This document shows, piece by piece, positions 24,987 through 33,211 of a DNA stretch of 64,000 nucleotides. Position numbers and translations under genes: made by a program. This DNA is from Lewinellaceae bacterium (GTDB lineage Bacteria; Bacteroidota; Bacteroidia; Chitinophagales; Saprospiraceae), in NCBI GenBank assembly GCA_020636195.1, contig JACJYH010000006.1, positions 62,001-126,000 of the forward strand. Reading direction: 5' to 3'. The notes under the pieces are model-generated. The model had not been told where the DNA came from, made no database searches, and saw nothing but the letters and a program-made list of their open reading frames with translations. Each line of letters opens with the position of its first letter. The stretch's first letter is position 1.

Positions 24987-26144
24987 TTAGGATGGTACTG
25001 AAATCCATTTTTGTTGGCTCTGACCTGATTCTATCACTTTGTATATGAATTGCATGCCCCTGACACCATCTTCTACCGTTGGAAAATCCACGTATATAGG
25101 ATCCGGAGAAATACCATTTATTTTACTTTGAATGCATATGGCTACATTTTGATATATATTTGCGAAAGCTTCGATGTATCCTTCAGGATGTCCTGATGGC
25201 AGTCTCGTATGTCGGTTGGCTTCATTACAAAGTCCAATTCCTCCTGTGCGCAATAGTTCGATTGGCTTTTCCTGCCATCTTACTGTCAAGGTATTGGGTT
25301 CCATTTGAGACCAATCCAAACTTCCTTTTTCACCGTAAATGCGAATTCTTAGGTTGTTTTCTTCACCGGCTGAAATCTGTGATGCGTAGAGAATTCCTCT
25401 GGCTTCATTCTCAAACCTAAGAAGAATATTGCCATCATCATCCAGTACTCTACCTGAAACCATAGTACTGATATCTGCGCAAACATGGGTTATTTTTAAG
25501 CCGGAAATGTATTCAGCTAGATGAGCTGCATGGGTGCCAATATCGCCCATTGCTCCTGAAATGCCCGACTTTTTGGGATCCGTTCTCCATGCTGCTTGCT
25601 TCTGCCCTTGTTTTTCGATAGGGTAGGATAGCCATCCTTGAGGGTATTCAACTACTATTTTTCTGATGTTGCCAAGCTCTTTTTGTTGTACCATGAACTT
25701 GGCTTGCTTCACCATTGGGTATCCGGAATAGGTGTGTGTCAATGCAAAAATTTTATCACTTCCATTCACCACTTTTTTCAAATCAATCGCTTCTTCCAAT
25801 GTCAAGGTCATCGGCTTGTCACAAATCACATGAAACCCCAATTCTATTGCCAATTTGATGGGTTTATAATGTTGATCATTTGGTGTGACAATGGAAACGA
25901 TCTGCATTCTAATATCAGGAGGAAATTTGCTTTCATTATAAAGCATTTCTTCATAGGTTTGGTAAATTCTATCTTTTTGTAAATTCAATGCATCTCCCGA
26001 TGAAATAGATTTGATTGGGTCAGAACTGAAGGCACCACATACCAATGTGTAATGTCCATCCAATGCTGCAGCCATACGATGGACAGCACCAATAAACGAA
26101 CCTTCCCCTCCACCTATCATGCCCAGTCTGATCTTTTTGCCCAT
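24987..26144 (-). CDS. Gfo/Idh/MocA-family oxidoreductase
   Basis: NAD(P)-dependent sugar or inositol dehydrogenase of 385 residues. The N-terminal Rossmann fold carries RLGMIGGGEGSFIGAVHRMAA. The family signature VICDKPMTLTLEEA contains the catalytic lysine (EKP-type motif, here DKP). A C-terminal substrate domain includes GDIGTHAAHLAEYISG with the conserved Asp/His. It is first in a two-gene operon with the TIM-barrel isomerase. No transporter or other catabolic gene accompanies it, so the substrate is unknown. Confidence 0.9.
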   Translation of the reverse strand: MGKKIRLGMIGGGEGSFIGAVHRMAAALDGHYTLVCGAFSSDPIKSISSGDALNLQKDRIYQTYEEMLYNESKFPPDIRMQIVSIVTPNDQHYKPIKLAIELGFHVICDKPMTLTLEEAIDLKKVVNGSDKIFALTHTYSGYPMVKQAKFMVQQKELGNIRKIVVEYPQGWLSYPIEKQGQKQAAWRTDPKKSGISGAMGDIGTHAAHLAEYISGLKITHVCADISTMVSGRVLDDDGNILLRFENEARGILYASQISAGEENNLRIRIYGEKGSLDWSQMEPNTLTVRWQEKPIELLRTGGIGLCNEANRHTRLPSGHPEGYIEAFANIYQNVAICIQSKINGISPDPIYVDFPTVEDGVRGMQFIYKVIESGQSQQKWISVPS

Positions 26145-26236
26145 GAATTATTTTTTATGGGTGCAAGATCGTTAAAAATCACAACATTTTAAAAGTTGGA
26201 AATTCTCATACAGGTATAAAATTGGAAAAAGTGCTA

Positions 26237-27043
26237 CTATCCCAACAAAGATTGATATTGGGCATTGATGTTCTTCGCTTCTTCTTGAGCTTTTAGTGAG
26301 AAATCTTCACCATTTGATGCGTAGATGATGCTCCTGGATACATTGATCAAAAGTCCAATTTCTGAGTTCTTTCCTTTCGTAATCACCTCTTGTATGTCAC
26401 CACCTTGAGCACCTATACCAGGAATAAGGAGAAAATGGTCAGGTATGATGGCTCTGATTTGGGTAAGTGAAGCTGCATTGGTAGCACCTACTACGAACAT
26501 AAGATTTTCGGGACTTCCCCATTTTGATGCTTCCTTTAGTACCGTTTCAAATAAGAAGCTTCCGTTTTTCAGTTTCAGTTTTTGGAAATTCTCACTTCCT
26601 GCATTACTGGTCAATCCTAATAAAATGGTGACTTTTTCAGAATATTCCAAAAACGGACGTACACTATCTTCTCCCATATAAGGTGCCACAGTGACAGCAT
26701 CAAAGTCAAAGGTTTCAAAGAAAGTCTCTGCATATTTTTTTGAAGTATTTCCGATATCTCCTCGTTTTGCGTCTGCAATAGTGAAATGCGTAGAAGGGAT
26801 AACTTCCATGGTTTTCTCAAGTGATTCCCAACCTTTCCTGCCTAAACTCTCATAGAACGCAATATTAGGTTTGTAGGCGACGCATTCATTTTTTGTAGCT
26901 TCTATGATCGCCTTGTTGAATTCAAATATTGGGTCTTTTAATCCTAATAAATGTTTTGGAATCTTTCCCAACTCCGGATCAAGTCCTATGCAGAGGCAAT
27001 TGTTGTTTGTGTTGATTTGTCTCGAAAGGTCAGTACATGTCAT
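26237..27043 (-). CDS. pyrF: Orotidine 5'-phosphate decarboxylase (type 2)
   Basis: Last step of UMP synthesis: OMP to UMP plus CO2. The 268 residues match the longer type-2 PyrF seen in Bacteroidota. The catalytic Asp-Lys-Asp segment reads IADAKRGDIGNTSKKYAETFF, preceded by CLCIGLDPELGKIP and followed by VTVAPYMGEDSVRPFL and LLIPGIGAQGGDIQ, which bind the phosphate. A palindromic MITE-like element lies directly upstream (27060-27219) and begins 16 bases before the start codon, so it may include or disturb the promoter. Confidence 0.95.
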   Translation of the reverse strand: MTCTDLSRQINTNNNCLCIGLDPELGKIPKHLLGLKDPIFEFNKAIIEATKNECVAYKPNIAFYESLGRKGWESLEKTMEVIPSTHFTIADAKRGDIGNTSKKYAETFFETFDFDAVTVAPYMGEDSVRPFLEYSEKVTILLGLTSNAGSENFQKLKLKNGSFLFETVLKEASKWGSPENLMFVVGATNAASLTQIRAIIPDHFLLIPGIGAQGGDIQEVITKGKNSEIGLLINVSRSIIYASNGEDFSLKAQEEAKNINAQYQSLLG

Positions 27044-27059
27044 TTTTCAAATATCTTAG

Positions 27060-27219
27060 AGTATGTTTAAAATTTATCCTTTAGCAAGAAAATGTTTTAT
27101 TTTGGCTACAAATTCGTTAAATTTTTCGTCGAATTGCCCACATTCGACTGCAAAATTTGCCTTTTTTCGCTCAAAATAATTCCATTTTATTATCCAAAAA
27201 CAAATTTTAAACATACTCT
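27060..27219. repeat. 160-bp near-palindromic MITE-like element flanked by TTA direct repeats
   Basis: The outer 17 bases GAGTATGTTTAAAATTT (27060-27076) reappear inverted at 27203-27219, and TTA flanks both ends (27057-27059 and 27220-27222). The interior also pairs: GTCGAAT (27129-27135) with ATTCGAC (27143-27149) about a 7-base loop at the exact centre, and imperfect pairing is visible through most of both arms. It encodes nothing that I can see. The size, inverted ends and short target-like duplication fit a miniature inverted-repeat transposable element. A second copy is not present in this window. Confidence 0.7.
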
Positions 27220-27224
27220 TAGTT

Positions 27225-27503
27225 TTACCCTTCAATACCATTAATGGCAACAACCTTTTTTATGATGGGCACTCTTGATTTGATGTTATGTTCTATACCT
27301 GCCTTCATTGTCATGGATGACATGACACAGTGTTCGCAATTGCCCTTCCATTTTATAATTACAACATGATCTTCTGTGATTTCTACTAGCTCTATGTCAC
27401 CACCATCCGTGAGTAAATGAGGTCGAATTTCATCTATGGCCTTCTCGACTTCAACAAGTATGTGCTTCTTATCAGATTCAGAATGGTGTGCAGTCTCAAG
27501 CAT
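27225..27503 (-). CDS. NifU-like Fe-S scaffold/carrier protein (Nfu domain)
   Basis: Nfu-type protein of 92 residues that assembles or delivers Fe-S clusters. The family core is present: ILVEVEKAIDEIRPHLLTDGGDIELVEI, then the cluster-binding CxxC in WKGNCEHCVMSSMTMKAGIE. There is no N-terminal A-type domain, so it is the short Nfu rather than full NfuA. It overlaps the rpe 3' end by 8 bases and is probably cotranscribed with rpe and transaldolase. The association with sugar-phosphate genes has no obvious functional logic. Confidence 0.9.
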   Translation of the reverse strand: MLETAHHSESDKKHILVEVEKAIDEIRPHLLTDGGDIELVEITEDHVVIIKWKGNCEHCVMSSMTMKAGIEHNIKSRVPIIKKVVAINGIEG

Positions 27504-28167
27504 ATAAAGTTTTTATGCCCAAATTCTTTAATGAATATATTGCCAATGTGGGATTTTCGGCTTTGAATACGCTGTTTCCGGCTACTAATACATCTGCTCC
27601 TGCTTGTAAAATACGCTCTGCGTTCTGAAGACCAACACCACCATCGATTTCGATCAGTGCTTTGGCATTTCTATCATCGATCATTTGGCGGAGCTTTGAT
27701 ATTTTTTCGATGGTTCTGTAAATAAATTTTTGACCACCAAATCCAGGATTCACACTCATGAGAATGACAATATCGACATCTTCCAAAATGTCTTCTATCT
27801 CCAACACATTGGTATGTGGGTTGAGAGCAACGCCGGCTTTCATGCCGTTTGACTTGATATTTTGAATAGTTCGATGAAGATGAGTACATGCTTCCACATG
27901 AACCGATAGATGGTCGGCTCCTGCTTCCCTAAATGTTTCCACATATTGATCAGGATTAGAAATCATCAAATGTACGTCAAGTGGAAGTTTCGAGTGATTT
28001 TTTATTTCTTTGACAATTGCCGGGCCAAAAGATATATTTGGTACAAAGTGGCCATCCATCACATCCACATGCAGCCAATCTGCTTTGGAATCATTGACCA
28101 TTTCTATATCTCTAGCCAAATGACCAAAATCTGCAGATAATATGGATGGAGCAATAAAATGGGCCAT
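27496..28167 (-). CDS. rpe: Ribulose-phosphate 3-epimerase
   Basis: Interconverts D-ribulose 5-phosphate and D-xylulose 5-phosphate in the pentose phosphate pathway. The 223 residues contain IAPSILSADFGHL, the metal/His region LHVDVMDGHFVPNISFGP, LDVHLMISNPDQYVE, VILMSVNPGFGGQKF, and IEIDGGVGLQNAERIL with a phosphate-binding glycine run near DVLVAGNSVF. It begins four bases after the stop of the transaldolase gene, so the two pentose phosphate enzymes form one operon. Confidence 0.96.
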   Translation of the reverse strand: MAHFIAPSILSADFGHLARDIEMVNDSKADWLHVDVMDGHFVPNISFGPAIVKEIKNHSKLPLDVHLMISNPDQYVETFREAGADHLSVHVEACTHLHRTIQNIKSNGMKAGVALNPHTNVLEIEDILEDVDIVILMSVNPGFGGQKFIYRTIEKISKLRQMIDDRNAKALIEIDGGVGLQNAERILQAGADVLVAGNSVFKAENPTLAIYSLKNLGIKTLYA

Positions 28168-28171
28168 AATA

Positions 28172-28831
28172 TTATTTACCGGCTTTATGATAATCCTCTA
28201 AAAATTTTGCCAATCCAATATCCGTCAAAGGATGATTAAATAGTGCCAATATAGATGAAAGTGGACAAGTAACCACGTCTGCACCTGCTTTTGCAGCTTG
28301 TATGATGTGCAATGGATTTCTTATAGAAGCAGCCAATATCTCAGTGGCGTAACCTTGGATGGAATAGATAGAAACAATCTCTTCAATCAGCTTCATACCA
28401 TCCCAAGAAATGTCATCAATTCTACCTACAAACGGTGACAAATATGTGGCGCCAGCCTTCGCAGCTAATATGGCTTGACCAGCAGAAAATACTAAGGTGC
28501 AATTTGTCAGAATATCCCTTTCTGAAAAATAAGAAATGGCCTTGATGCCATCCTTAGTCATAGGGACTTTTACTACGATATTTTCTGCCAAGTCCGCCAA
28601 TACTTTTCCTTCTTTGACCATTTCAGAAAATTCCGTACTGATCACTTCAGCACTGACATCTAAACCTTCTACTTCCTTGCAGATGTTTTTATAGTGCTTG
28701 AAAATGTTTTTTTCTCCGGTGATTCCTTCCTTCGCCATGAGTGAAGGATTGGTTGTAACACCGTCTAAAATACCCAAATCTCGGGCTTCCTTGATTTGAT
28801 CAATATTTGCTGTATCAATAAAAAATTTCAT
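28172..28831 (-). CDS. fsa: Transaldolase / fructose-6-phosphate aldolase family
   Basis: Small-subfamily transaldolase of 219 residues (the Fsa/TalC type). Diagnostic pieces are MKFFIDTANIDQIKEARDLGILDGVTTNPSL, VVKVPMTKDGIKA with the Schiff-base lysine, NCTLVFSAGQAILAAKAGATYLSPFVGRIDD and ADVVTCPLSSILALFNHPLTD. It is placed directly before rpe, supporting a true transaldolase role in the pentose phosphate pathway rather than an aldolase of free fructose 6-phosphate, which many members do not favour. The final choice needs biochemistry. Confidence 0.92.
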   Translation of the reverse strand: MKFFIDTANIDQIKEARDLGILDGVTTNPSLMAKEGITGEKNIFKHYKNICKEVEGLDVSAEVISTEFSEMVKEGKVLADLAENIVVKVPMTKDGIKAISYFSERDILTNCTLVFSAGQAILAAKAGATYLSPFVGRIDDISWDGMKLIEEIVSIYSIQGYATEILAASIRNPLHIIQAAKAGADVVTCPLSSILALFNHPLTDIGLAKFLEDYHKAGK

Positions 28832-29198
28832 ATAAATCGTGTGTCAATGATAAAAGATGAATGTAGAGTACTTATTGTGAGAGGAATAAAAATAACCATG
28901 CTCAATTTCTCATGTTCAATCTCAAATTCTAATGGAGACACTGAAATGGCTAGGAGATTTTTAATAAGTCGCAAAGGTACGATTTCTTCATGGAACCAAA
29001 AACATATTTTCAAGTTTTGCATATAATCAAATCACAAAATACATCATCAATGCTATTTTAAATAAGGGAAAAACTGGGTATGATTTTTATAAAGCGATTT
29101 GAATTAATCATATCACTAGTCGGAATACATGTCATGTTTATGTTTTGGCCATAGCAAGAATATAAACTTAAAATTACAAAGTTAACTGTCTTTTATAC
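28832..29198. other. 367-bp region without a convincing gene
   Basis: Lies upstream of the transaldolase operon and downstream of the AlkD-like gene. Two minus-strand matches to TAnnTTTG are seen: TACCTTTG at 28972-28979 and TAACTTTG at 29177-29184. The first could start a ~130-base leader for the transaldolase operon. Short open frames here have no protein-like features. I see no tRNA or strong hairpin. Confidence 0.5.
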
Positions 29199-29870
29199 TT
29201 ACTTCATCGCCTCTCGTTTTGTCAAACCTGAAAGTTGCGGATTAGCCTCAATAAACTGTCTGACGAATTGGGGATTTGTTTTGCTGTATTGTCGGAGTGA
29301 CCAACCTTGGGCTTTTCTGACAAAAAACTCAGTGGAATTGTCATGGGCTAATATGGCAGCAGATAATATGTCTTCGTCGGTTTCTTTTCCATACTTGAGT
29401 TGAAAAATAATGGAACTTCTATTCAACCACATATTGTCGGAATTCATCCATTTTTCTAGGTATCTAGATTTCTCAGGAGATGCCTGTTTAAATATATAAC
29501 CCACGGCACTTGGTGCTATAAAATCCACTGTATCCCACCACGATTTTTGCAGGATCAATGATTCAAGCCAAGGTAAATCTTCAGTTGATAGTTTTTTGAT
29601 TACCTTCTCTATTAATGTCATTGCGCAATATTGCATCTCTCTTTTTGGATGTTGCCACATTTCATTTATGATGTTTTTGAAGTGTGTATTTGGCTCCAAA
29701 TCTTTCGGCCAATCTATAGTTTTGAATGCTTGCTTTCTTGATGGTGATGTAATACCGTAATATTGAAACTTGTGTTTCATGTAAGCTTCCATTTGTTCTG
29801 CCCTATGTGGATCACTTATGGCTGCAAGTTTTGATTGTAATTCAGAAACCCTGGATTGAAGGTCATTCAT
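29199..29870 (-). CDS. AlkD-like DNA alkylation repair protein
   Basis: HEAT-repeat DNA glycosylase family protein that removes alkylated bases. The 223 residues show the AlkD pattern: YMKHKFQYYGITSPSRKQ, then WQHPKREMQYCAMTLI, and the catalytic segment KSWWDTVDFIAPSAVGYI, where the WDxVD residues bind the damaged site. FVRKAQGWSLRQYSKTNP completes the family. The frame is open to an alternative start at 29897, but a TACCTTTG promoter element lies at 29895-29902, so the ATG at 29870 is preferred. It has its own promoter and no operon partner. Confidence 0.88.
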   Translation of the reverse strand: MNDLQSRVSELQSKLAAISDPHRAEQMEAYMKHKFQYYGITSPSRKQAFKTIDWPKDLEPNTHFKNIINEMWQHPKREMQYCAMTLIEKVIKKLSTEDLPWLESLILQKSWWDTVDFIAPSAVGYIFKQASPEKSRYLEKWMNSDNMWLNRSSIIFQLKYGKETDEDILSAAILAHDNSTEFFVRKAQGWSLRQYSKTNPQFVRQFIEANPQLSGLTKREAMK

Positions 29871-29894
29871 TCGATATAATGTTGAAATAAATCT

Positions 29895-29902
29895 CAAAGG
29901 TA
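29895..29902 (-). promoter_or_regulatory. -7 promoter element of the AlkD-like gene
   Basis: TACCTTTG on the minus strand, 24 bases before the ATG at 29870. It overlaps the alternative start at 29897 and so decides the start choice. Confidence 0.6.
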
Positions 29903-30001
29903 TAAAAAAATTATAAAAAATTTAATGGTATAAATATGCTTTTAATAATGTATAAAAAAAACAAAATCAATGATATAAAAAATTGTAACCGAGTAAATAC
30001 G

Positions 30002-30122
30002 TTTGTATCCGAAAATAAACGATTAATATACGACTGTGATTTTAGTCTGGGCTCACCTTTGCATCGTCAATCGATCCACGGATCAAATATTTGTTTAACC
30101 CGTCCGAAATTTCGGATACAAA
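30002..30122. repeat. 13-bp perfect inverted repeat upstream of ssb genes
   Basis: TTTGTATCCGAAA (30002-30014) is repeated inverted as TTTCGGATACAAA (30110-30122), 95 bases apart, ending 10 bases before the first ssb ATG. The inner end also forms the palindrome CCGAAATTTCGG (30104-30115). Possible roles are operator sites for a regulator, or the ends of a small inserted element. I see no open frame between the arms. Confidence 0.6.
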
Positions 30123-30132
30123 TTTTTAAAAA

Positions 30133-30501
30133 ATGAATTTAAATGTAAAAAATGCAGTGCAATTGGTAGGTATCGTAGGTAATGATGTCCTCCTCACAAA
30201 TTTTGAAAATGGCAATAAAAAAGCCTCATGTATTTTAGCGACCAACGAGGTCTACACCAATGCAAAAGGAGAAAAAGTAAAACACACAGATTGGCACAAG
30301 CTCATTGCTTGGGGTCGTGTGGCGGAAGACATTGCCGGCTATGTAACCAAAGGAAATGAAATTGCTGTCTATGGAAAGATAGCCTATCGATCCTATGTGG
30401 ACACACAAGGAACGACCAAGTATATATCTGAAATCATTGTCAATGAATTTTTAAAAATTCAAAAGAAGGCTTCAGTACCCGCTGAAACAAGACCATTTTA
30501 A
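30133..30501 (+). CDS. ssb: Single-stranded DNA-binding protein, short, first of a tandem pair
   Basis: OB-fold SSB of 122 residues: NAVQLVGIVGNDVLLTNFENGNKKASCILATNEVYTNAKGEKVKHTDWHKLIAWGRVAE, then KGNEIAVYGKIAYRSYVD. It binds single-stranded DNA during replication, repair or uptake. The end is ETRPF rather than the acidic DDDIPF tip that recruits partner proteins, and the C-terminal linker is very short. A second ssb follows after 32 bases and is about half identical. The main housekeeping SSB may be elsewhere on the chromosome. Confidence 0.88.
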   Translation: MNLNVKNAVQLVGIVGNDVLLTNFENGNKKASCILATNEVYTNAKGEKVKHTDWHKLIAWGRVAEDIAGYVTKGNEIAVYGKIAYRSYVDTQGTTKYISEIIVNEFLKIQKKASVPAETRPF

Positions 30502-30533
30502 AACCATATTTCCAATATTAAAATATCAAAATC

Positions 30534-30875
30534 ATGTCAAGTAATATTAAAAATTCTGTACAACTCATCGGTAACATAGGTAAGGATCCGGAACTTTCCA
30601 CCTTCGATGGTGGTAAAACACGATTATCTTTTTCACTCGCCACCAATGATTATTATACCAATGCCAAAGGAGAAAAAGTCAAGCAAACAGATTGGCATAA
30701 CATCATTGTATGGGGCAAAATGGCAGAGATCATGCATAAACATGTCATGAAAGGACATGAAATTGCCGTCCAAGGGAAACTTTCATCGAGAACTTATACC
30801 GATAAGGCTGGTGCAAATAAATACATCACTGAAGTGATTGTCTCTGACTACTATGCGATACATAGGCAAGATTAA
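30534..30875 (+). CDS. ssb: Single-stranded DNA-binding protein, short, second of a tandem pair
   Basis: OB-fold SSB of 113 residues: NSVQLIGNIGKDPELSTFDGGKTRLSFSLATNDYYTNAKGEKVKQTDWHNIIVWGKMAEIMHKH, KGHEIAVQGKLSSRTYTD. It ends YYAIHRQD with almost no C-terminal tail. The clear similarity to the gene directly before it suggests a tandem duplication followed by divergence, and the two are probably cotranscribed. Tail-less SSBs would bind DNA but not recruit the usual SSB partners. Confidence 0.88.
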   Translation: MSSNIKNSVQLIGNIGKDPELSTFDGGKTRLSFSLATNDYYTNAKGEKVKQTDWHNIIVWGKMAEIMHKHVMKGHEIAVQGKLSSRTYTDKAGANKYITEVIVSDYYAIHRQD

Positions 30876-30941
30876 GAGATTCTGAAATGCAACATAAGAG
30901 GTAAGGTGCTTGTTTCTATAGAAAGTGTAGTTTATTAGAAT

Positions 30942-31772
30942 ATGGCTATCAAGTACCTCTTATGTTTTTGCTGCTTTATAGAATGTATTTCCTGCCAGGT
31001 TACAAAGGCACAGGTGGATATACTTTCTGAAAAAAACGACACGTGTGAGATTGTATCTTCTTCCAAATTTTTTGAAGTGGACAGATTTGGAAATATATAT
31101 GTGCCGAATGAAAAAAACGAGATTTTAAAATATGCATCTGGCGGTCGAATTATCTTTACGTATGCAAATTCTAGAAATGGAAATATTACTAGTATTGATG
31201 CCACAAATCCAATGAAACTTTTAGTTTTTTATGATGATTTCAATAAAGTAATTTGGTTAGATAACAGCCTCTCCCAAATTGCATCTCTTGATTTGGAGCC
31301 AATTTTTAGTGATATTACATCAGCTGCCACCTCCAATGATGGAGGGATTTGGCTATATTCTCCGATTCAAAATAAACTGTTCAAAACCACAATTCATGGT
31401 GAGATACTTAGATCATCAAATAATCTTAGTGACTTTGGAATTACCAATCTACAGATTTATAAAATCATGGAAAGGAATAACCATGTCATTATTCTGACAG
31501 ACGACAATCGAGCATTGATTTTTGATAATTTTGCTCAATTTACTCAGGTGAAGCATTTGGATGATTACCAAGCAATTGACGTTTTTGATGACGTTCTATA
31601 TTACATCGTAGAAGGGAAAATTCATAGTACTGAGTTAATCAACATTGCCGAAGAAAACCATAATGTTGTTTTCCAGAGCATACCTTTGGAAAAAGTGAAT
31701 TACATACGCATCACAAAGCAAGCGATATATTACCTTTCTGATAATTGTATCTATAGATTTGATCTGAATTGA
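30942..31772 (+). CDS. Exported beta-propeller-like protein, unknown function
   Basis: Encodes 276 residues. An N-terminal hydrophobic segment (MAIKYLLCFCCFIECISCQ) is a signal peptide; the Cys-rich end could also be a lipobox. The rest alternates short beta strands in a propeller-like way: FEVDRFGNIYVPNEKNEILKYASGG, TSNDGGIWLYSPIQNKLFKTT, ALIFDNFAQFTQVKHLDDYQAIDVFDDVLYYI. This is a pattern of conserved Bacteroidota proteins without known role. It lies 66 bases after the second ssb and 145 before purA, with no overlaps, and may be independent. Confidence 0.7.
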   Translation: MAIKYLLCFCCFIECISCQVTKAQVDILSEKNDTCEIVSSSKFFEVDRFGNIYVPNEKNEILKYASGGRIIFTYANSRNGNITSIDATNPMKLLVFYDDFNKVIWLDNSLSQIASLDLEPIFSDITSAATSNDGGIWLYSPIQNKLFKTTIHGEILRSSNNLSDFGITNLQIYKIMERNNHVIILTDDNRALIFDNFAQFTQVKHLDDYQAIDVFDDVLYYIVEGKIHSTELINIAEENHNVVFQSIPLEKVNYIRITKQAIYYLSDNCIYRFDLN

Positions 31773-31892
31773 ATTGCTTTTAGGGAATTCATTCAACAGA
31801 TTTTCATTTGTGAAATCCCACAATATTAAATTTTTAAGAGACTTATTGCGAATAAAGATAATATATCATGGTCAATAAATTAAAATTTTACG

Positions 31893-31900
31893 TAATTTTG
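31893..31900 (+). promoter_or_regulatory. -7 promoter element of purA
   Basis: TAATTTTG, 17 bases before the ATG at 31918. The leader would be only about ten bases long. Confidence 0.55.
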
Positions 31901-31917
31901 GCCTTTTAAGAAAAGGT

Positions 31918-33204
31918 ATGAAGGTAGATGTTATTTTAGGTTTGCAATGGGGCGACGAAGGAAAAGGTAAGATTGTTGATTTTCTTGCAGATAGATACGA
32001 TATAGTTTGTCGATTTCAGGGTGGGCCAAACGCAGGTCACACTATTAAAGTGGATGGTAAAAAATATGTTTTGCATACCATTCCTTCAGGAATACTGAGA
32101 CCAAACATACTTAACATCATCGGAAATGGTGTGGTTTTGGATCCGATCACCATGGTCAAGGAAATGCATATGCTAGATTCTTCAGGCATAGAATTTCGAA
32201 ATAGGTTGTATATTTCAAATAAAACCCATCTGATCTTGCCTACCCATAGATATTTGGATGCCGCTTCAGAAGCTTCAAAAGGGCACGCAAAAATAGGTTC
32301 TACCTTGAAAGGAATTGGGCCAACTTATATGGACAAAACCGGGAGAAATGGGCTTAGAATTGGTGATATAAAATCAAAGAATTTTAGAGTTCATTACCAA
32401 AATCTAAAAGACAAGCACCTGAAATTATTGAAACTTTATCCTGAGGTAGAATTTAATTTAGAAGAACAAGAGTCTGCTTTTTTCGAGGCAATTGATGAAA
32501 TCTCAACACTCACATTTTTAAACACGGAATACTTTCTCCACAAAGCCTTGCAAGACAATAAGAGAATATTAGCAGAAGGTGCTCAGGGAAGTATGTTGGA
32601 CATAGATTTTGGCACATATCCCTTTGTGACTTCGTCAAATACCATCAGCGCTGGAGTTTGCAGTGGTTTGGGTATTTCTCCAAATTCTATTGGTGAAGTC
32701 ATAGGCATTGCAAAAGCATATTGTACAAGAGTTGGCTCAGGTCCTTTTCCAACTGAACAAGACAATGCGATTGGAGAAAAATTGCGATCAGAGGGTGCAG
32801 AGTTTGGTGCAACAACAGGACGCCCACGCCGATGTGGATGGATAGACATTCCACAGCTTAAATATACCATTATGATCAATGGAGTAACACAGGTGGTGAT
32901 TACAAAACTGGATGTTTTGGATGATTTTGATACAATACAAACAGGTCACAACTACAAATATCATGATCAACTCACTGATGAATTGCCGTTTGATCTTGTG
33001 GATACAGATATTGAAGTGATGTATAACGATTTCAAGGGTTGGAAGCACACCATTTCGAAGGTAGATAGTTATGAAAAATTGCCGGATGAGGCACACAAAT
33101 ATTTGGATGCATTGGAAAAATCATTAAACACGAAAATTTCTCTTGTCAGTACTGGACCGGAAAGAGAAAAACTATTTCATAGAACTTCTTTTTTGAATTT
33201 ATAA
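31918..33204 (+). CDS. purA: Adenylosuccinate synthetase
   Basis: Commits IMP to AMP: IMP + Asp + GTP gives adenylosuccinate. The 428 residues have the P-loop-like GLQWGDEGKGKIVDFLA at the start, FQGGPNAGHTI with the catalytic His, the GTP/IMP-binding segment STLKGIGPTYMDK and the VGSGPFPTEQDN motif, and TTGRPRRCGWIDIPQLKY near the C-terminus. Length matches the family. The next gene starts 8 bases after its stop, so the HerA-like ATPase is probably cotranscribed. Confidence 0.97.
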   Translation: MKVDVILGLQWGDEGKGKIVDFLADRYDIVCRFQGGPNAGHTIKVDGKKYVLHTIPSGILRPNILNIIGNGVVLDPITMVKEMHMLDSSGIEFRNRLYISNKTHLILPTHRYLDAASEASKGHAKIGSTLKGIGPTYMDKTGRNGLRIGDIKSKNFRVHYQNLKDKHLKLLKLYPEVEFNLEEQESAFFEAIDEISTLTFLNTEYFLHKALQDNKRILAEGAQGSMLDIDFGTYPFVTSSNTISAGVCSGLGISPNSIGEVIGIAKAYCTRVGSGPFPTEQDNAIGEKLRSEGAEFGATTGRPRRCGWIDIPQLKYTIMINGVTQVVITKLDVLDDFDTIQTGHNYKYHDQLTDELPFDLVDTDIEVMYNDFKGWKHTISKVDSYEKLPDEAHKYLDALEKSLNTKISLVSTGPEREKLFHRTSFLNL

Positions 33205-33211
33205 AATTGAT

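Noticed and set aside
28828..29026. Short overlapping open frames upstream of transaldolase
   Set aside because: No ribosome site, signal peptide or recognisable pattern. The region is AT-rich and more likely a leader.
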